Below are positions 42,184-51,308 of a stretch of 64,000 bases of DNA, piece after piece. This DNA comes from an uncultured Lachnospiraceae bacterium. Its GTDB lineage: Bacteria; Bacillota; Clostridia; Lachnospirales; Lachnospiraceae. The stretch covers positions 18,244-82,243 of the forward strand of contig CAMNRH010000012.1 in the NCBI GenBank assembly GCA_946552115.1, read 5' to 3'. The notes under the pieces were generated by a model. The model made no database searches. It saw only the letters and a list, made by a program, of their open reading frames with translations, and was not told the origin of the DNA. Made by a program: the position numbers and the translations under genes. Position 1 is the first letter of the stretch. Every line of letters starts with the position of its first letter.

Positions 42184-43026
42184 ATGAACGAATATAGAAA
42201 AAAAGGATACTTAAACAGCGAATTCCGCTTATTTCACCTGACAGACCAGGAAACTCATGAGGTGGAATATCACTTCCATGATTTTGACAAAATTACGATT
42301 TTCATTAAAGGAAAGGTATCCTATATGATTGAAGGAAAATCCTATGAACTGCGCCCCTATGACATCGTACTTGTAAAGCACAACGATATTCACAGGCTCA
42401 GTGTTGACAATACGCAGATTTACGAAAGAATCATTGTTTATATCTCTCCCGGCTTTATGAACGCCTACAGGACAGACAGCTACGACTTAAGCTATTGCTT
42501 TCAAAAAGCTGAGAAAGAGCACTCCAACGTACTGCGCATCCCCTCTCTGGAAAAAAGCTCTCTTTTTCACTCTATCACAAGACTTGAAAAATCATTTTCC
42601 GATGAAAGCTATGCGGCGGAACTGTACCGTCAGGTACTGTTTTTAGAATTTATGATTCACCTAAACCGGGCGGCGCTGAAAAACCGGCTGGAATTCATCG
42701 ACACAGATAACCGTAATTCCAGAATGACCGCCCTCCTCCGGTATATTAATGATAACCTGTCCGAAAATTTAGATATCGATACACTTGCAGATACCTTTTA
42801 TATCAGCAAATATTATCTCATGAGACAATTCAGGCAGGAAACCGGCTATACAATCGGGAACTATATCGCCCAAAAACGGCTCCTGCTCGCTAAAGAGCTT
42901 ATTTTATCGGGCCTCTCCAGCAAGGAGGCCTGCTTTTCCTGCGGCTATAAAGACTATTCTACCTTTTCAAGAGCCTACCGGGGATTTTTTGACGAATCCC
43001 CCCGCGATACTCTCACACGCTCATAA
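42184..43026 (+). CDS. AraC family transcription regulator
   Basis: This 280-residue regulator has an N-terminal cupin domain (about 1-150, VEYHFHDFDKITIFIKGKVSYMIEG) and two C-terminal HTH motifs (LDIDTLADTFYISKYYLMRQF and SSKEACFSCGYKDYSTFSRAYR). The ATG at 42184 is preferred; an upstream in-frame ATG at 42121 lacks a ribosome site. It probably senses a small molecule. Its last 52 bp overlap the end of convergent hflX. Confidence 0.9.
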   Translation: MNEYRKKGYLNSEFRLFHLTDQETHEVEYHFHDFDKITIFIKGKVSYMIEGKSYELRPYDIVLVKHNDIHRLSVDNTQIYERIIVYISPGFMNAYRTDSYDLSYCFQKAEKEHSNVLRIPSLEKSSLFHSITRLEKSFSDESYAAELYRQVLFLEFMIHLNRAALKNRLEFIDTDNRNSRMTALLRYINDNLSENLDIDTLADTFYISKYYLMRQFRQETGYTIGNYIAQKRLLLAKELILSGLSSKEACFSCGYKDYSTFSRAYRGFFDESPRDTLTRS

Positions 43027-44246
43027 ATGTCCGCCGGTACATACGCCTGCACAAAAACTCCGTCCTCCTGATAAGCTTCCTTCTCAAGCTCCCCGAATTT
43101 ACGGATAAGCTGAAGCTTAGACAGATCAGAATAGGGATAGAGTTCCTCCACATATATTTTCTGTTCCCTGAGCACTGCCTCCAAAAGCTCGGAAAGCCCG
43201 GAGACTCCCTTTCCCGTCTTTGCGGACAGACTCACCGTATAATCCGCACGAAAATCCCGGATAATCTGTATCCCCTCTACCTTATCCTGCTTATTAAAAA
43301 CGGTAATAACTGGCTTATTCCTCACGCCCAGATTATCAAGTGTTTCATATACCGTATACATCTGACTGTCCATCTGCGGATTAGAGGCATCTACTACATG
43401 AAGAATAAAATCCGCATATTTCGCCTCCTCCAGGGTACCGCGAAAAGCTTCTATCAAATGGTGGGGAAGCTTTTTTATAAATCCAACCGTATCCGTAAGA
43501 AGTATCTCCTGTCCTCCCGCAAGCTTAAAATTCCTCGTTGTCGCATCCAGCGTTGCAAAAAGCTTATCCTCAGCCAATATGCCGACTCCCGTAAGTGTAT
43601 TGAGAAGCGTTGATTTTCCGGCATTGGTATAGCCCACAATCGCCGCGACCGGAAGACGGCTTTTCTTTCTCTGCTCCCTTGTTATCTCCCTGTGTCGTTT
43701 TACATTCTTAAGCTCGCGGCTCAGCGCTGCAATCCGGCTTTTGATGAGCCTTCGGTCCATCTCCAGCTTTTTCTCGCCGGGTCCTCTTGTCCCGATTCCT
43801 CCTCCAAGTCTTGACATGGCAGTACCGAAACCCGTAAGCCTTGTCTGACGGTATTTAAGCTGTGCCAGCTCTACCTGAAGCTTTCCCTCGCTTGTGGAGG
43901 CCCGCGACGCAAAAATATCGAGAATGACCAGTGTCCTGTCCATCACCTTTACATCCAGCTCATCCTGCAGATTTTTCATCTGCACGGGAGACAGCTCATC
44001 GTCACAGATAATCCCTGAAGCATCCCGCTCCCGCAAAAGCTCTTTCAGCTCATCAAGCTTTCCCTTTCCGATATAGGTTCCCGGATGTACCTGCTCCCGC
44101 GCCTGTATTACAATCCCTACCGTCTCCGCTCCTGCCGTATCCGCAAGCTTCGCAAGCTCTTTCAAAGAATCCTCCGCATCCTCTTTTGAAAAAAGACTGA
44201 TGCCTACAAGAACAACCCGTTCGGTTTCCTTTTTTAATTCTATCAT
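42975..44246 (-). CDS. hflX: Ribosome-associated GTPase HflX
   Basis: This 423-residue protein has the HflX N-terminal domain, the GGGIGTRGPGE linker (148-158), and G motifs: GYTNAGKST (205-213), DTVGF and NKQD. HflX binds the ribosome and helps split stalled ribosomes, often under heat or antibiotic stress. Its last 52 bp overlap the convergent AraC gene. Confidence 0.96.
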   Translation of the reverse strand: MIELKKETERVVLVGISLFSKEDAEDSLKELAKLADTAGAETVGIVIQAREQVHPGTYIGKGKLDELKELLRERDASGIICDDELSPVQMKNLQDELDVKVMDRTLVILDIFASRASTSEGKLQVELAQLKYRQTRLTGFGTAMSRLGGGIGTRGPGEKKLEMDRRLIKSRIAALSRELKNVKRHREITREQRKKSRLPVAAIVGYTNAGKSTLLNTLTGVGILAEDKLFATLDATTRNFKLAGGQEILLTDTVGFIKKLPHHLIEAFRGTLEEAKYADFILHVVDASNPQMDSQMYTVYETLDNLGVRNKPVITVFNKQDKVEGIQIIRDFRADYTVSLSAKTGKGVSGLSELLEAVLREQKIYVEELYPYSDLSKLQLIRKFGELEKEAYQEDGVFVQAYVPADIYERVRVSRGDSSKNPR

Positions 44247-44256
44247 AATCCTCCTG

Positions 44257-44781
44257 TTATCTTGTCTCCAAAAACTCCGCTTCTTTCAGGGCCTGTTCGT
44301 CCTCCGGATATTCCGCCGTATACTCCGCAAGCTTTGTTTTCACATTTTCCCAATCTTCCAGCTTTTCATAAGCCGCAATCACATTAAATTTCATTTCCTG
44401 TTTCAGCTTATCCGTACAATCCTCCCGGGCAAGTCCTTTTTCATAATATTCAACGGCCTCAAGAGGCTCTCCGAGCTTTAATTTGCAGGAGCCCATCAGA
44501 TTGCAGAGCATCGCCGTCTCCTCTGCCCCATTTTGAAGGGCCGCCTCAAACGCTTCAAGCGCCCCTTCAAAATCCTCGATTTCCCACTTTGCAATTCCGA
44601 TTCCCCGGCAGGCATCCCCTACGCTGCGCTTTTTTTCCACTGCCTTTTCCAGAGACTTAATTGCCTCCTCATATTTTCCATTCTCCAGACTTTCCATACC
44701 GTCTCTGTATTCGCGCTTTCCGCATCCGGCCAGCAGGATTCCGATAAGTACAACAGCAAATATTTTTACAATACGGTTCAT
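44257..44781 (-). CDS. TPR lipoprotein
   Basis: This 174-residue lipoprotein has a signal peptide ending in LAGC and three to four tetratricopeptide repeats (GMESLENGKYEEAIKSLEKA, KWEIEDFEGALEAFEAALQ, LGEPLEAVEYYEKGLAR). The ATG at 44781 follows CAGGAGGGACGT. It is followed 10 bp later by hflX and is preceded 16 bp earlier by the metal ATPase, so these three may be one unit. TPRs indicate protein binding; the partner is unknown. Confidence 0.85.
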   Translation of the reverse strand: MNRIVKIFAVVLIGILLAGCGKREYRDGMESLENGKYEEAIKSLEKAVEKKRSVGDACRGIGIAKWEIEDFEGALEAFEAALQNGAEETAMLCNLMGSCKLKLGEPLEAVEYYEKGLAREDCTDKLKQEMKFNVIAAYEKLEDWENVKTKLAEYTAEYPEDEQALKEAEFLETR

Positions 44782-44797
44782 ACGTCCCTCCTGATAC

Positions 44798-46663
44798 TTA
44801 AGCTGCATATTTTACTACCCACGTGGCATTCAGAATCGCAACAAACATCACTGCAACCTCCGCCAGAATTGCTTCCCACATTCCAAAATAACCTATAATA
44901 GCAAGAAGCAGCACAAGCGCTTTTACAAACAATGCAAAGGAAATATTCTGGCTCACAACCCGAAGCGTCTCTTTGGCAATATGAAGCGCGTCCACAATCC
45001 TGGGAAGCTCATCCTCCATTAACACAATATCCGCCGCTTCAATCGCCGCCGCAGAGCCCAGACTTCCCATAGCAATTCCCACGTCCGCCCGGGCGAGCAC
45101 CGGAGCATCATTAATTCCGTCTCCTACACACACCAGCCTCTCAGTGCCGTCCTGTAAGAAGATAAATTCCTCTAACTGCTCCAGTTTATCCTCAGGCATC
45201 AGATTCGTATAGGCATAATCCATCTCCAGCTCCTCTGCAACCTCCATCGCAGACTCTGTCGTATCACCGGTAAGCATAACCAGAACCGCTTTATATTTAT
45301 CCTTTAAGACAGACAAAATATCCTTTGTATCCTCCTTAATCGAATCCTGGATTACTATATAGCCCGCATACCAGGAATCCAGGCCGATATAAACTACCGT
45401 TCCCTGCACTTTCACCTCATCGACAAAGACTTTCTTTTTCTCCATCATCTTAAGGTTACCGATATGCACCCTCTTTCCATCATAGAGAGCGCTGATGCCG
45501 CACCCCGGCGTCTCCCGCATCCCGCGCACTTTTGTCTTATCCAGCTCTCCTTCATATGCCTGCACAAGAGACTGGGCAATCGGATGGTTGGAATAGCTCT
45601 CCACATGGGCCACCATGCAGAGAAGCTCCTCCTCTGTCATACCCATTGCTTTCACCTTTTCCACCTTAAATACGCCCTCTGTCAGAGTTCCGGTTTTGTC
45701 GAACACAAATGTATCCGCTTTCGCAAGCTCCTCCAGATAATTTCCACCCTTAACAATAATGCCCTGCCTTGCAGCCGACGCGATTCCCCCTAAAAATGCA
45801 ACCGGAACGGATAGAACCAGCCCGCACGGGCATGCCGCTACCATAAAAATTAATCCCCGGTAAATCCACATGTCCCAATTCCCATAAGAAAATGTCATCG
45901 GGGGAACAATCATAACTACAAGGGCGCAGATAAACATAAGCGGCGTATAGATTTTCGAAAACCTTGTAATAAACGTTTCACTGTCACCCTTATTATTCTG
46001 CGCCGCCTCTACCATATCCATAATACGGGAAACGGTAGACTCCTTATATACTTTCGAAACACGCGCCTCAATCACACTGCTTAAATTAATGCAGCCGCTG
46101 TAGATACGATCCCCTTTTCCTGCCGCCCGCGGCAGCGCTTCTCCCGTAAGGGCTTTTGTATCAATTGTCGTCTTTCCCGACGTAATGACAGCATCTACAG
46201 GAATTCTTTCTCCCGGTTTTATCACAATAATATGATTCATCTTAAGCTCCCCGGGATCCACCTGTGTTTCCTTGCCCTTTATCTTACGCACCGCATATGC
46301 GGGACGAATATCAATCATCTCCGCAATCGAACGCTTTGCACGGTCCGTAGAAATCGCCTCAAAAATCATTCCAAGCTCAAAGAGCGCCATAACCAAAACA
46401 GCTTCCATATACCTTGCCACACCAAAAGCGCCGACCGTCGCCAGAATAATCATCAGGTAGTCTGTCGGAAGCTTCCTCTGCGTCAATCCTTCGCTGAAAG
46501 CCTCAAATGCACCGAAGCCCACCAGCAAATAGGAGAACAAAAACATCATAAATTTATAGCGGTCCGAAATTGTGTACTGCATCGTTGCCGCAACAAAAGA
46601 GGAATATACCAATATCCCTGTTACATAAATAATACAACGTCGTTTCAACTGTTTTGCCATCAC
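44798..46663 (-). CDS. P1B-type metal-transporting ATPase without metal-binding N-domain
   Basis: This 621-residue P-type ATPase has the transmembrane metal site CPC (278-280), phosphorylation motif DKTGT (322-326), TGEALP, and GDGINDAPVL. It lacks the N-terminal HMA domain of the ATPase at 47189. The closing helix (LAEVAVMFVAILNATWVV) differs from the DTGVAMLCVLNSIR of the second pump, so the metals may differ. It lies directly after the CadC-like repressor gene and is probably its main target. It should export a soft divalent metal such as Zn, Cd or Pb. Confidence 0.92.
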   Translation of the reverse strand: MMAKQLKRRCIIYVTGILVYSSFVAATMQYTISDRYKFMMFLFSYLLVGFGAFEAFSEGLTQRKLPTDYLMIILATVGAFGVARYMEAVLVMALFELGMIFEAISTDRAKRSIAEMIDIRPAYAVRKIKGKETQVDPGELKMNHIIVIKPGERIPVDAVITSGKTTIDTKALTGEALPRAAGKGDRIYSGCINLSSVIEARVSKVYKESTVSRIMDMVEAAQNNKGDSETFITRFSKIYTPLMFICALVVMIVPPMTFSYGNWDMWIYRGLIFMVAACPCGLVLSVPVAFLGGIASAARQGIIVKGGNYLEELAKADTFVFDKTGTLTEGVFKVEKVKAMGMTEEELLCMVAHVESYSNHPIAQSLVQAYEGELDKTKVRGMRETPGCGISALYDGKRVHIGNLKMMEKKKVFVDEVKVQGTVVYIGLDSWYAGYIVIQDSIKEDTKDILSVLKDKYKAVLVMLTGDTTESAMEVAEELEMDYAYTNLMPEDKLEQLEEFIFLQDGTERLVCVGDGINDAPVLARADVGIAMGSLGSAAAIEAADIVLMEDELPRIVDALHIAKETLRVVSQNISFALFVKALVLLLAIIGYFGMWEAILAEVAVMFVAILNATWVVKYAA

Positions 46664-46690
46664 TCATTCCCTTAACGAATTATATGAATC

Positions 46691-47050
46691 TTATTCTGTA
46701 ATATGCTCCATTCCCTGACTGATAATAGACTGAATATGCCCGTCCGCAAGCGAGTAATATACTGTTTTTCCTTCCCTGCGGTTTTTCACCAGCTTCATTT
46801 GCTTCAAAACCCTGAGCTGATGCGAAATCGCCGACTGAGTCATCCCCAATACCTCCGCGAGATCACAGACGCACATCTCCGCTTCCAGAAGAACACACAA
46901 AATCCGAATTCTTGTAGTATCTCCGAATACCTTATAAAAATCGGCAAGCTCACTCAGGAGATAATCCTCCGGCATCTTTTCCCGAACCATTTCTACTCTG
47001 TCATTATGAACACATATTACATCACAGCATTCCGCTTCATTTTTTTTCAT
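46691..47050 (-). CDS. ArsR/CadC-type metal-responsive repressor
   Basis: This 119-residue winged-helix repressor has the metal-site motif MCVCDLAE (C60, C62) of CadC/SmtB-like sensors and an N-terminal Cys cluster (C8, C9, C13) as in CadC. The ATG at 47050 follows GAAAGGAAAG. It lies 27 bp upstream of the ATPase gene it is likely to control, and its operator recurs in front of the second ATPase. The likely ligands are Zn, Cd or Pb. Confidence 0.92.
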   Translation of the reverse strand: MKKNEAECCDVICVHNDRVEMVREKMPEDYLLSELADFYKVFGDTTRIRILCVLLEAEMCVCDLAEVLGMTQSAISHQLRVLKQMKLVKNRREGKTVYYSLADGHIQSIISQGMEHITE

Positions 47051-47070
47051 ATATTCTTTCCTTTCATAAT

Positions 47071-47133
47071 ATATGAACAAACGCTCATCTATTAATTATG
47101 CCAAATGGCGAAAGCAATTTCAACCATTTGGCA
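47071..47133 (-). promoter_or_regulatory. Promoter and operators of the cadC-like operon
   Basis: The minus strand has TTGAAA (47118-47123) and CATAAT (47095-47100) with a 17 bp spacer. Just downstream the site ATATGAACAAACGCTCAT (47071-47088) matches that at 49493-49510. A separate perfect 10 bp inverted repeat, TGCCAAATGG and CCATTTGGCA (47099-47108 and 47124-47133), straddles the -35. Two control inputs are possible. Confidence 0.75.
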
Positions 47134-47188
47134 CAAACACACCCAAAATTAATACTTTTGTAACTTTTTAAATCCTGTTTGTCCGTTG

Positions 47189-49459
47189 CTATTTCTTCCA
47201 CAGAATACGGATTGAATTCAGCACACAAAGCATTGCCACGCCGGTATCGGCAAATACCGCCAGCCACATATTCGCATATCCGATAAATCCTAAAAGCATC
47301 ACGGCAGCTTTTACGGCAAGAGCAAACACGACGTTCTGCATCGCGATACTTCCCGTCGCTTTTGCAATCACAACGGAATCCGGAATTGCCTGTACCGAAG
47401 ACGTCATAAACACAACATCTGCCGCCTCAATTGCCGCATCGGCGCCGCTTCCCATCGCTGCGCCCACGTCGGCTCCTGCAAGCACCGGCGCGTCATTAAT
47501 TCCGTCTCCCACAAACATAACCGCTCCGCGCCTTTTTCTAATATCCTGAAGACGTTCCAGCTTCTCCTGCGGAAGAAGCTGCGCATGTACCTCGTCAATT
47601 CCTGTCTCCCCTGCTACCGCAGACGCGCTCTCCTTTGCATCTCCGGTCAGCATAACTGTGAAAAGCCCTTGAGACTTCATCCTCTTAACCGAAGGCTCTG
47701 CATCCTCTTTTATAACGTCTGCAATAATAAGATAGCCCTCCAGCACGCCATCTATAGCGATAAGCACTTCCGTTCCATAAGCTTCTTTTTTGTAAGCGCT
47801 GATATCCACCTCATACTTCTCCATCAGAGCGGCATTCCCACAAAGCACTGTCCCCTCCGGAAAGCCGGCCTTAATGCCCTTTCCGGATATTTCCTCCATC
47901 TCCTCTGCTCTCTTAAGCTCAAGTTTTTTCTCCCTGGCCTCCCTGACAATACTGCTGCCGACAGGATGTGTGGAATCAAGCTCACAATCTGCCGCAATCG
48001 TAAGTATCTGCTTTTCCGTCAGTCCCCGTACTGAGACCACCTTTTGAACCACAAAATTTCCTTTCGTAATTGTTCCCGTTTTGTCCATGACGACTGCCTT
48101 TATATCCTTTAAGGCTTCAATTGAAAGCCCTCCTTTAAATAAGATACCTTTTCTGGAGCCTGCGCCGATTCCGGAAAAAAACGCTAAAGGAACACTTAAC
48201 ACTAACGCACATGGGCAGCTGATAACAAGGAAAGTAATCGCCGTATATATCCAGTGATTCCAATTGCCTGTCACAAGCGACGGCGCCACTGCCGTTAAAA
48301 CTGCTGCAGCGACGACAATCGGCGTATAAATACGGGCAAATCTGGTAATAAATCTGTCAATCTTCGGTTTGCTTGCCGCCGCATGCTCCACAGAATCAAG
48401 AATTCTTGTTACCATTGATTCATTTAAAGCCTTTTCCACTTTCACTCGTAAGACACCCTGTTCATTTACACAGCCCGAGACAACCTCATCACCCGGACGG
48501 ATTCTGACTGGAACAGGCTCCCCCGTCACCGGTGATGTATCAATACGGCTCTCTCCTTCTAACACCTTACCGTCAAGCGGTATCCTGTCTCCAGGACGAA
48601 TTACGATAACATCGCCCACTTCCGCATTTTCAGCCGGAATCTCTGTCACCCCGCCGCTTCTTACAACATTCACTACCTCCGGACGCATATCGACTGCTTC
48701 CATAATCTGGGAGCGGCTTCTCTCCACTGCAGCCTCCTCAAAAAACTCGCCCACACGGTAAAACAGCATAACACCTACTGCCTCGGCAAAATCTCCGATT
48801 GCAAAAGCCGCAATTGTCGCTACGCTCATTAGAAAATTCTCGTCAAACAAACGCCCGTTTTTCAGATTTTTAACCGCTTTCCAGACAATTTCCAAACCTA
48901 AAATGAGATACGCCGCAATGAACAGCGCCGCATTTATTATGTAATCCGGCACTATGTTCTTCATTACGATTCCCGCCACAAAAAGCGCCGCACCTGCACC
49001 GATCGCCAATAAATCTTTTTTATTTTCGGCAAAAAATCCTTTCTTTTCTTTATAGATTTTCTCTTTCTCCGGCTTTACAGCAACTTCTGATTCAATAGAA
49101 GCGCAGATTTTCTGCAAGATCGGAAGAAGCTCATCCTGAGCATCCGATGCCACCACAAGCTTCTTTGTAGCAAAGGTAATCGTCGCTGCCTCTACTTCCG
49201 GCAGAGCATTAATTTTCCTCTCCATCTTCGCCGCACAATTTGCACATCCGAGATTTTCCAACACATATACTTTCTGCCTTACCCCTGCCGGCATTGTATG
49301 TGTCTCTCTCGGAATCTCTTCATGATGATGGCCATGCCCATGATGCTCATGGCCGCAGCCGCATTCTTCTCCGTGATGCTCATGGCCGCAGCCGCATTCT
49401 TCTCCGTGATGCTCATAGCCGTGGCGGCTCTCATGTTTCCGCATATCTTCTTTATTCAT
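47189..49459 (-). CDS. P1B-type Zn/Cd/Pb ATPase with His-rich head and HMA domain
   Basis: This 756-residue metal pump begins with a Cys/His-rich head (HHGEECGCGHE twice, then HHGHGHHH, residues ~17-46). One HMA domain follows with GCANC (C72, C75), then transmembrane CPC, DKTGTI and GDGINDAPVL. The C-terminal DTGVAMLCVLNSIR fits P1B-2 Zn/Cd/Pb pumps. The head may sense or buffer metal. It has its own promoter with an ArsR-type operator shared with the CadC operon. Confidence 0.93.
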   Translation of the reverse strand: MNKEDMRKHESRHGYEHHGEECGCGHEHHGEECGCGHEHHGHGHHHEEIPRETHTMPAGVRQKVYVLENLGCANCAAKMERKINALPEVEAATITFATKKLVVASDAQDELLPILQKICASIESEVAVKPEKEKIYKEKKGFFAENKKDLLAIGAGAALFVAGIVMKNIVPDYIINAALFIAAYLILGLEIVWKAVKNLKNGRLFDENFLMSVATIAAFAIGDFAEAVGVMLFYRVGEFFEEAAVERSRSQIMEAVDMRPEVVNVVRSGGVTEIPAENAEVGDVIVIRPGDRIPLDGKVLEGESRIDTSPVTGEPVPVRIRPGDEVVSGCVNEQGVLRVKVEKALNESMVTRILDSVEHAAASKPKIDRFITRFARIYTPIVVAAAVLTAVAPSLVTGNWNHWIYTAITFLVISCPCALVLSVPLAFFSGIGAGSRKGILFKGGLSIEALKDIKAVVMDKTGTITKGNFVVQKVVSVRGLTEKQILTIAADCELDSTHPVGSSIVREAREKKLELKRAEEMEEISGKGIKAGFPEGTVLCGNAALMEKYEVDISAYKKEAYGTEVLIAIDGVLEGYLIIADVIKEDAEPSVKRMKSQGLFTVMLTGDAKESASAVAGETGIDEVHAQLLPQEKLERLQDIRKRRGAVMFVGDGINDAPVLAGADVGAAMGSGADAAIEAADVVFMTSSVQAIPDSVVIAKATGSIAMQNVVFALAVKAAVMLLGFIGYANMWLAVFADTGVAMLCVLNSIRILWKK
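49341..49406 (-). repeat. Tandem 33 bp repeat in the His-rich head
   Basis: Two identical adjacent 33 bp units (49341-49373 and 49374-49406) encode HHGEECGCGHE twice, and a partial third unit begins at 49407. The 33 bp length keeps the frame, so the copy number can change by slippage without breaking the pump. It gives metal-binding Cys/His ligands in multiples. Confidence 0.85.
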
Positions 49460-49492
49460 ACTGCTAACCTCCGTTACTAATCTATATTATTC

Positions 49493-49553
49493 ATATGAAT
49501 GATTGCTCATATGTTCATAATCTAATATAATCACATTAACGGAGGTTTGTCAA
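49493..49553 (-). promoter_or_regulatory. Promoter and ArsR-type operator of the second ATPase
   Basis: The minus strand has TTGACA (49548-49553) and TATATT (49524-49529), with an 18 bp spacer. Downstream, ATATGAATGATTGCTCAT (49493-49510) shares both arms (ATATGAA and GCTCAT, 5 bp apart) with the cadC operon site. A second half-site (TGTTCAT) follows. The CadC-like repressor probably controls both units. Confidence 0.75.
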
Positions 49554-49618
49554 TATCATTTTTTAAAAAGCAATAAAATATCGATCAAAAAATTATCTAT
49601 AGACAGAATATAGAAAAC

Positions 49619-49666
49619 AAAAACAGGGCGGAAACCTGTTATCCTCCAGATTCCTGTCCTGTTTTT
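49619..49666 (-). terminator. Terminator after tRNA-Gly
   Basis: AAAAACAGG and CCTGTTTTT are inverted around 30 nt that can pair further inside. It lies 41 bp after the tRNA 3' end on the minus strand and ends in T-rich sequence. Confidence 0.6.
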
Positions 49667-49706
49667 ATAAAGAAAGTACAAAATTTCAACATCAGAAAAG
49701 CAAAAA

Positions 49707-49777
49707 AGCAGATAACGGGAGTCGAACCCGCCTCTCCGGCTTGGGAAGCCAGCGTTCTACCGATGAACCATATCTGC
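49707..49777 (-). tRNA. tRNA-Gly, anticodon CCC
   Basis: The minus strand folds as a cloverleaf. The acceptor arm is GCAGATA/TATCTGC, the D arm is GTTC/GAAC, the anticodon arm is CTGGC-TTCCCAA-GCCGG with anticodon CCC, and the T arm carries TTCGACT. The 3' CCA is not encoded. A good promoter lies just upstream. The stretch 49778-49826 holds only that promoter. Confidence 0.95.
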
Positions 49778-49788
49778 TTAACAATGCT

Positions 49789-49818
49789 ATTATACTCCTA
49801 TAAGACCTGAAAAATCAA
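49789..49818 (-). promoter_or_regulatory. Promoter of tRNA-Gly
   Basis: On the minus strand TTGATT (49813-49818) and TATAAT (49789-49794) are 18 bp apart, placing the start of transcription a few bases before the tRNA 5' end. Confidence 0.75.
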
Positions 49819-49826
49819 CCCCTTTT

Positions 49827-50495
49827 TTATTCTATCTGCCAATCCACCGGCTCCACGCCGTGAGCTTCTAAAAATGCATTGGTCTGGCTGAAAGGCCTGC
49901 TTCCAAAAAAGCCTCTGTAAGCGGAAAGCGGGCTCGGATGCGGAGCCTTTAAAATCAAATGATTGGGATTGTGAAGCATCTGTGCCTTTCGCTGCGCAGG
50001 GGCGCCCCAGAGAATAAAAACAATCGGCCTGTCCTCACCGTTAAGCGCCATGATCGCCGCGTCCGTAAATTCCTCCCAACCGATTCCCCGATGGGAATTC
50101 GCCTGATGAGCGCGAACCGTCAGCACGGTATTCAGCATTAAAACTCCCTGCCCGGCCCATTTTGTAAGGCATCCGTGATTCGGAATCGTGCAGCCCAAAT
50201 CATCCTGAAGCTCCTTATAAATATTCACAAGAGACGGCGGAATCTCCACGCCCTTTTTCACGGAAAAGCACAAGCCGTGCGCCTGCCCGTGATTATGATA
50301 AGGATCCTGTCCGAGAATCACAACCTTTACGCTGTGAAGCGGCGTCAAATGAAATGCATTGAAAATATCATCCGCCGGCGGAAAGATAAGTCTCGTCTTA
50401 TATTCCTCATTTACCGTCTCAAATAACTTCTTATAATACGGCTTTTTAAATTCGCCTTTCAAGGCTTCCAGCCAGTCATTATTAATCGCTGCCAT
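49827..50495 (-). CDS. ung: Uracil-DNA glycosylase
   Basis: This 222-residue family 1 enzyme has the water-activating GQDPYHNHGQAHGLCFSV loop and the closing HPSPLSAYRGFFGSRPF. It removes uracil from DNA in base-excision repair. It lies 33 bp after hisF on the same strand. Confidence 0.98.
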   Translation of the reverse strand: MAAINNDWLEALKGEFKKPYYKKLFETVNEEYKTRLIFPPADDIFNAFHLTPLHSVKVVILGQDPYHNHGQAHGLCFSVKKGVEIPPSLVNIYKELQDDLGCTIPNHGCLTKWAGQGVLMLNTVLTVRAHQANSHRGIGWEEFTDAAIMALNGEDRPIVFILWGAPAQRKAQMLHNPNHLILKAPHPSPLSAYRGFFGSRPFSQTNAFLEAHGVEPVDWQIE

Positions 50496-50528
50496 AGTAC
50501 ATTCTCCCTGTCATACGTTCTTCTCATG

Positions 50529-51290
50529 CTATATTCTTACAGACACGCCGCAGCCGCGCAGGTAATCCTTTACCTCCCGAATCGCAAGCTCCTTATAATG
50601 AAACAGTGACGCTGCTAACGCCGCATCGGCCTTCCCTTCCGTAAGCGCTTCCTTAAAATGTTCAAGTGTCCCGGCTCCTCCGGAGGCAATCACAGGAATG
50701 GATACGGTCTCTGCCACGGCTTTCGTAAGCTCCAAATCATATCCCGCTTTCGTACCGTCACAGTCCATACTTGTAAGAAGAATCTCCCCGGCACCCAGCT
50801 TTTCTGCCTTCGCCGCCCATTCAAGGGCATCCATTCCCACATCAATTCGTCCGCCGTTTTTATAAATATTCCAGCCCTTTCCGTCCGCGCGCTTTTTTGC
50901 ATCAATGGCCGCAACCACGCACTGGCTTCCGAACTTGTCCGCAGCATTCGAAATCAGCTCCGGTGTATTAATTGCCGACGAATTGACGGATATTTTGTCC
51001 GCCCCCTCACGGAGAAGCACCCTGAAATCTTCCACTGTACGGATACCTCCGCCTACAGTAAACGGAATAAACACCATCTCGGCAACCCTGCGCACCATAT
51101 CTACTACTGTTCCCCTTGCATCTGAGGAAGCCGTAATATCAAGAAAAACAAGCTCGTCCGCCCCCTCCTTATCATAGGCTTTTCCGATTTCCACCGGATC
51201 GCCCGCATCTTTTAAATCTACAAAATTCACACCCTTTACCACACGGCCGTTATTTACATCAAGACACGGAATAATTCTTTTTGTATGCAT
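50529..51290 (-). CDS. hisF: Imidazole glycerol phosphate synthase, cyclase subunit
   Basis: This 253-residue (beta-alpha)8 enzyme has the catalytic Asp11 ([16 protein letters not shown]) and the second Asp in VAAIDAKK (near 130). With HisH it makes IGP and AICAR in histidine synthesis. It starts 18 bp after hisH. Other his genes are not in the window, so the histidine genes may be split. Confidence 0.97.
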   Translation of the reverse strand: MHTKRIIPCLDVNNGRVVKGVNFVDLKDAGDPVEIGKAYDKEGADELVFLDITASSDARGTVVDMVRRVAEMVFIPFTVGGGIRTVEDFRVLLREGADKISVNSSAINTPELISNAADKFGSQCVVAAIDAKKRADGKGWNIYKNGGRIDVGMDALEWAAKAEKLGAGEILLTSMDCDGTKAGYDLELTKAVAETVSIPVIASGGAGTLEHFKEALTEGKADAALAASLFHYKELAIREVKDYLRGCGVSVRI

Positions 51291-51308
51291 CCTTTTTTGT
51301 CCCTCCGT

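Noticed and set aside
49707..49777. tRNA-Gly as integration site of the element
   Set aside because: It is more than 33 kb from the recombinases, intact, and without a repeated 3' end nearby.
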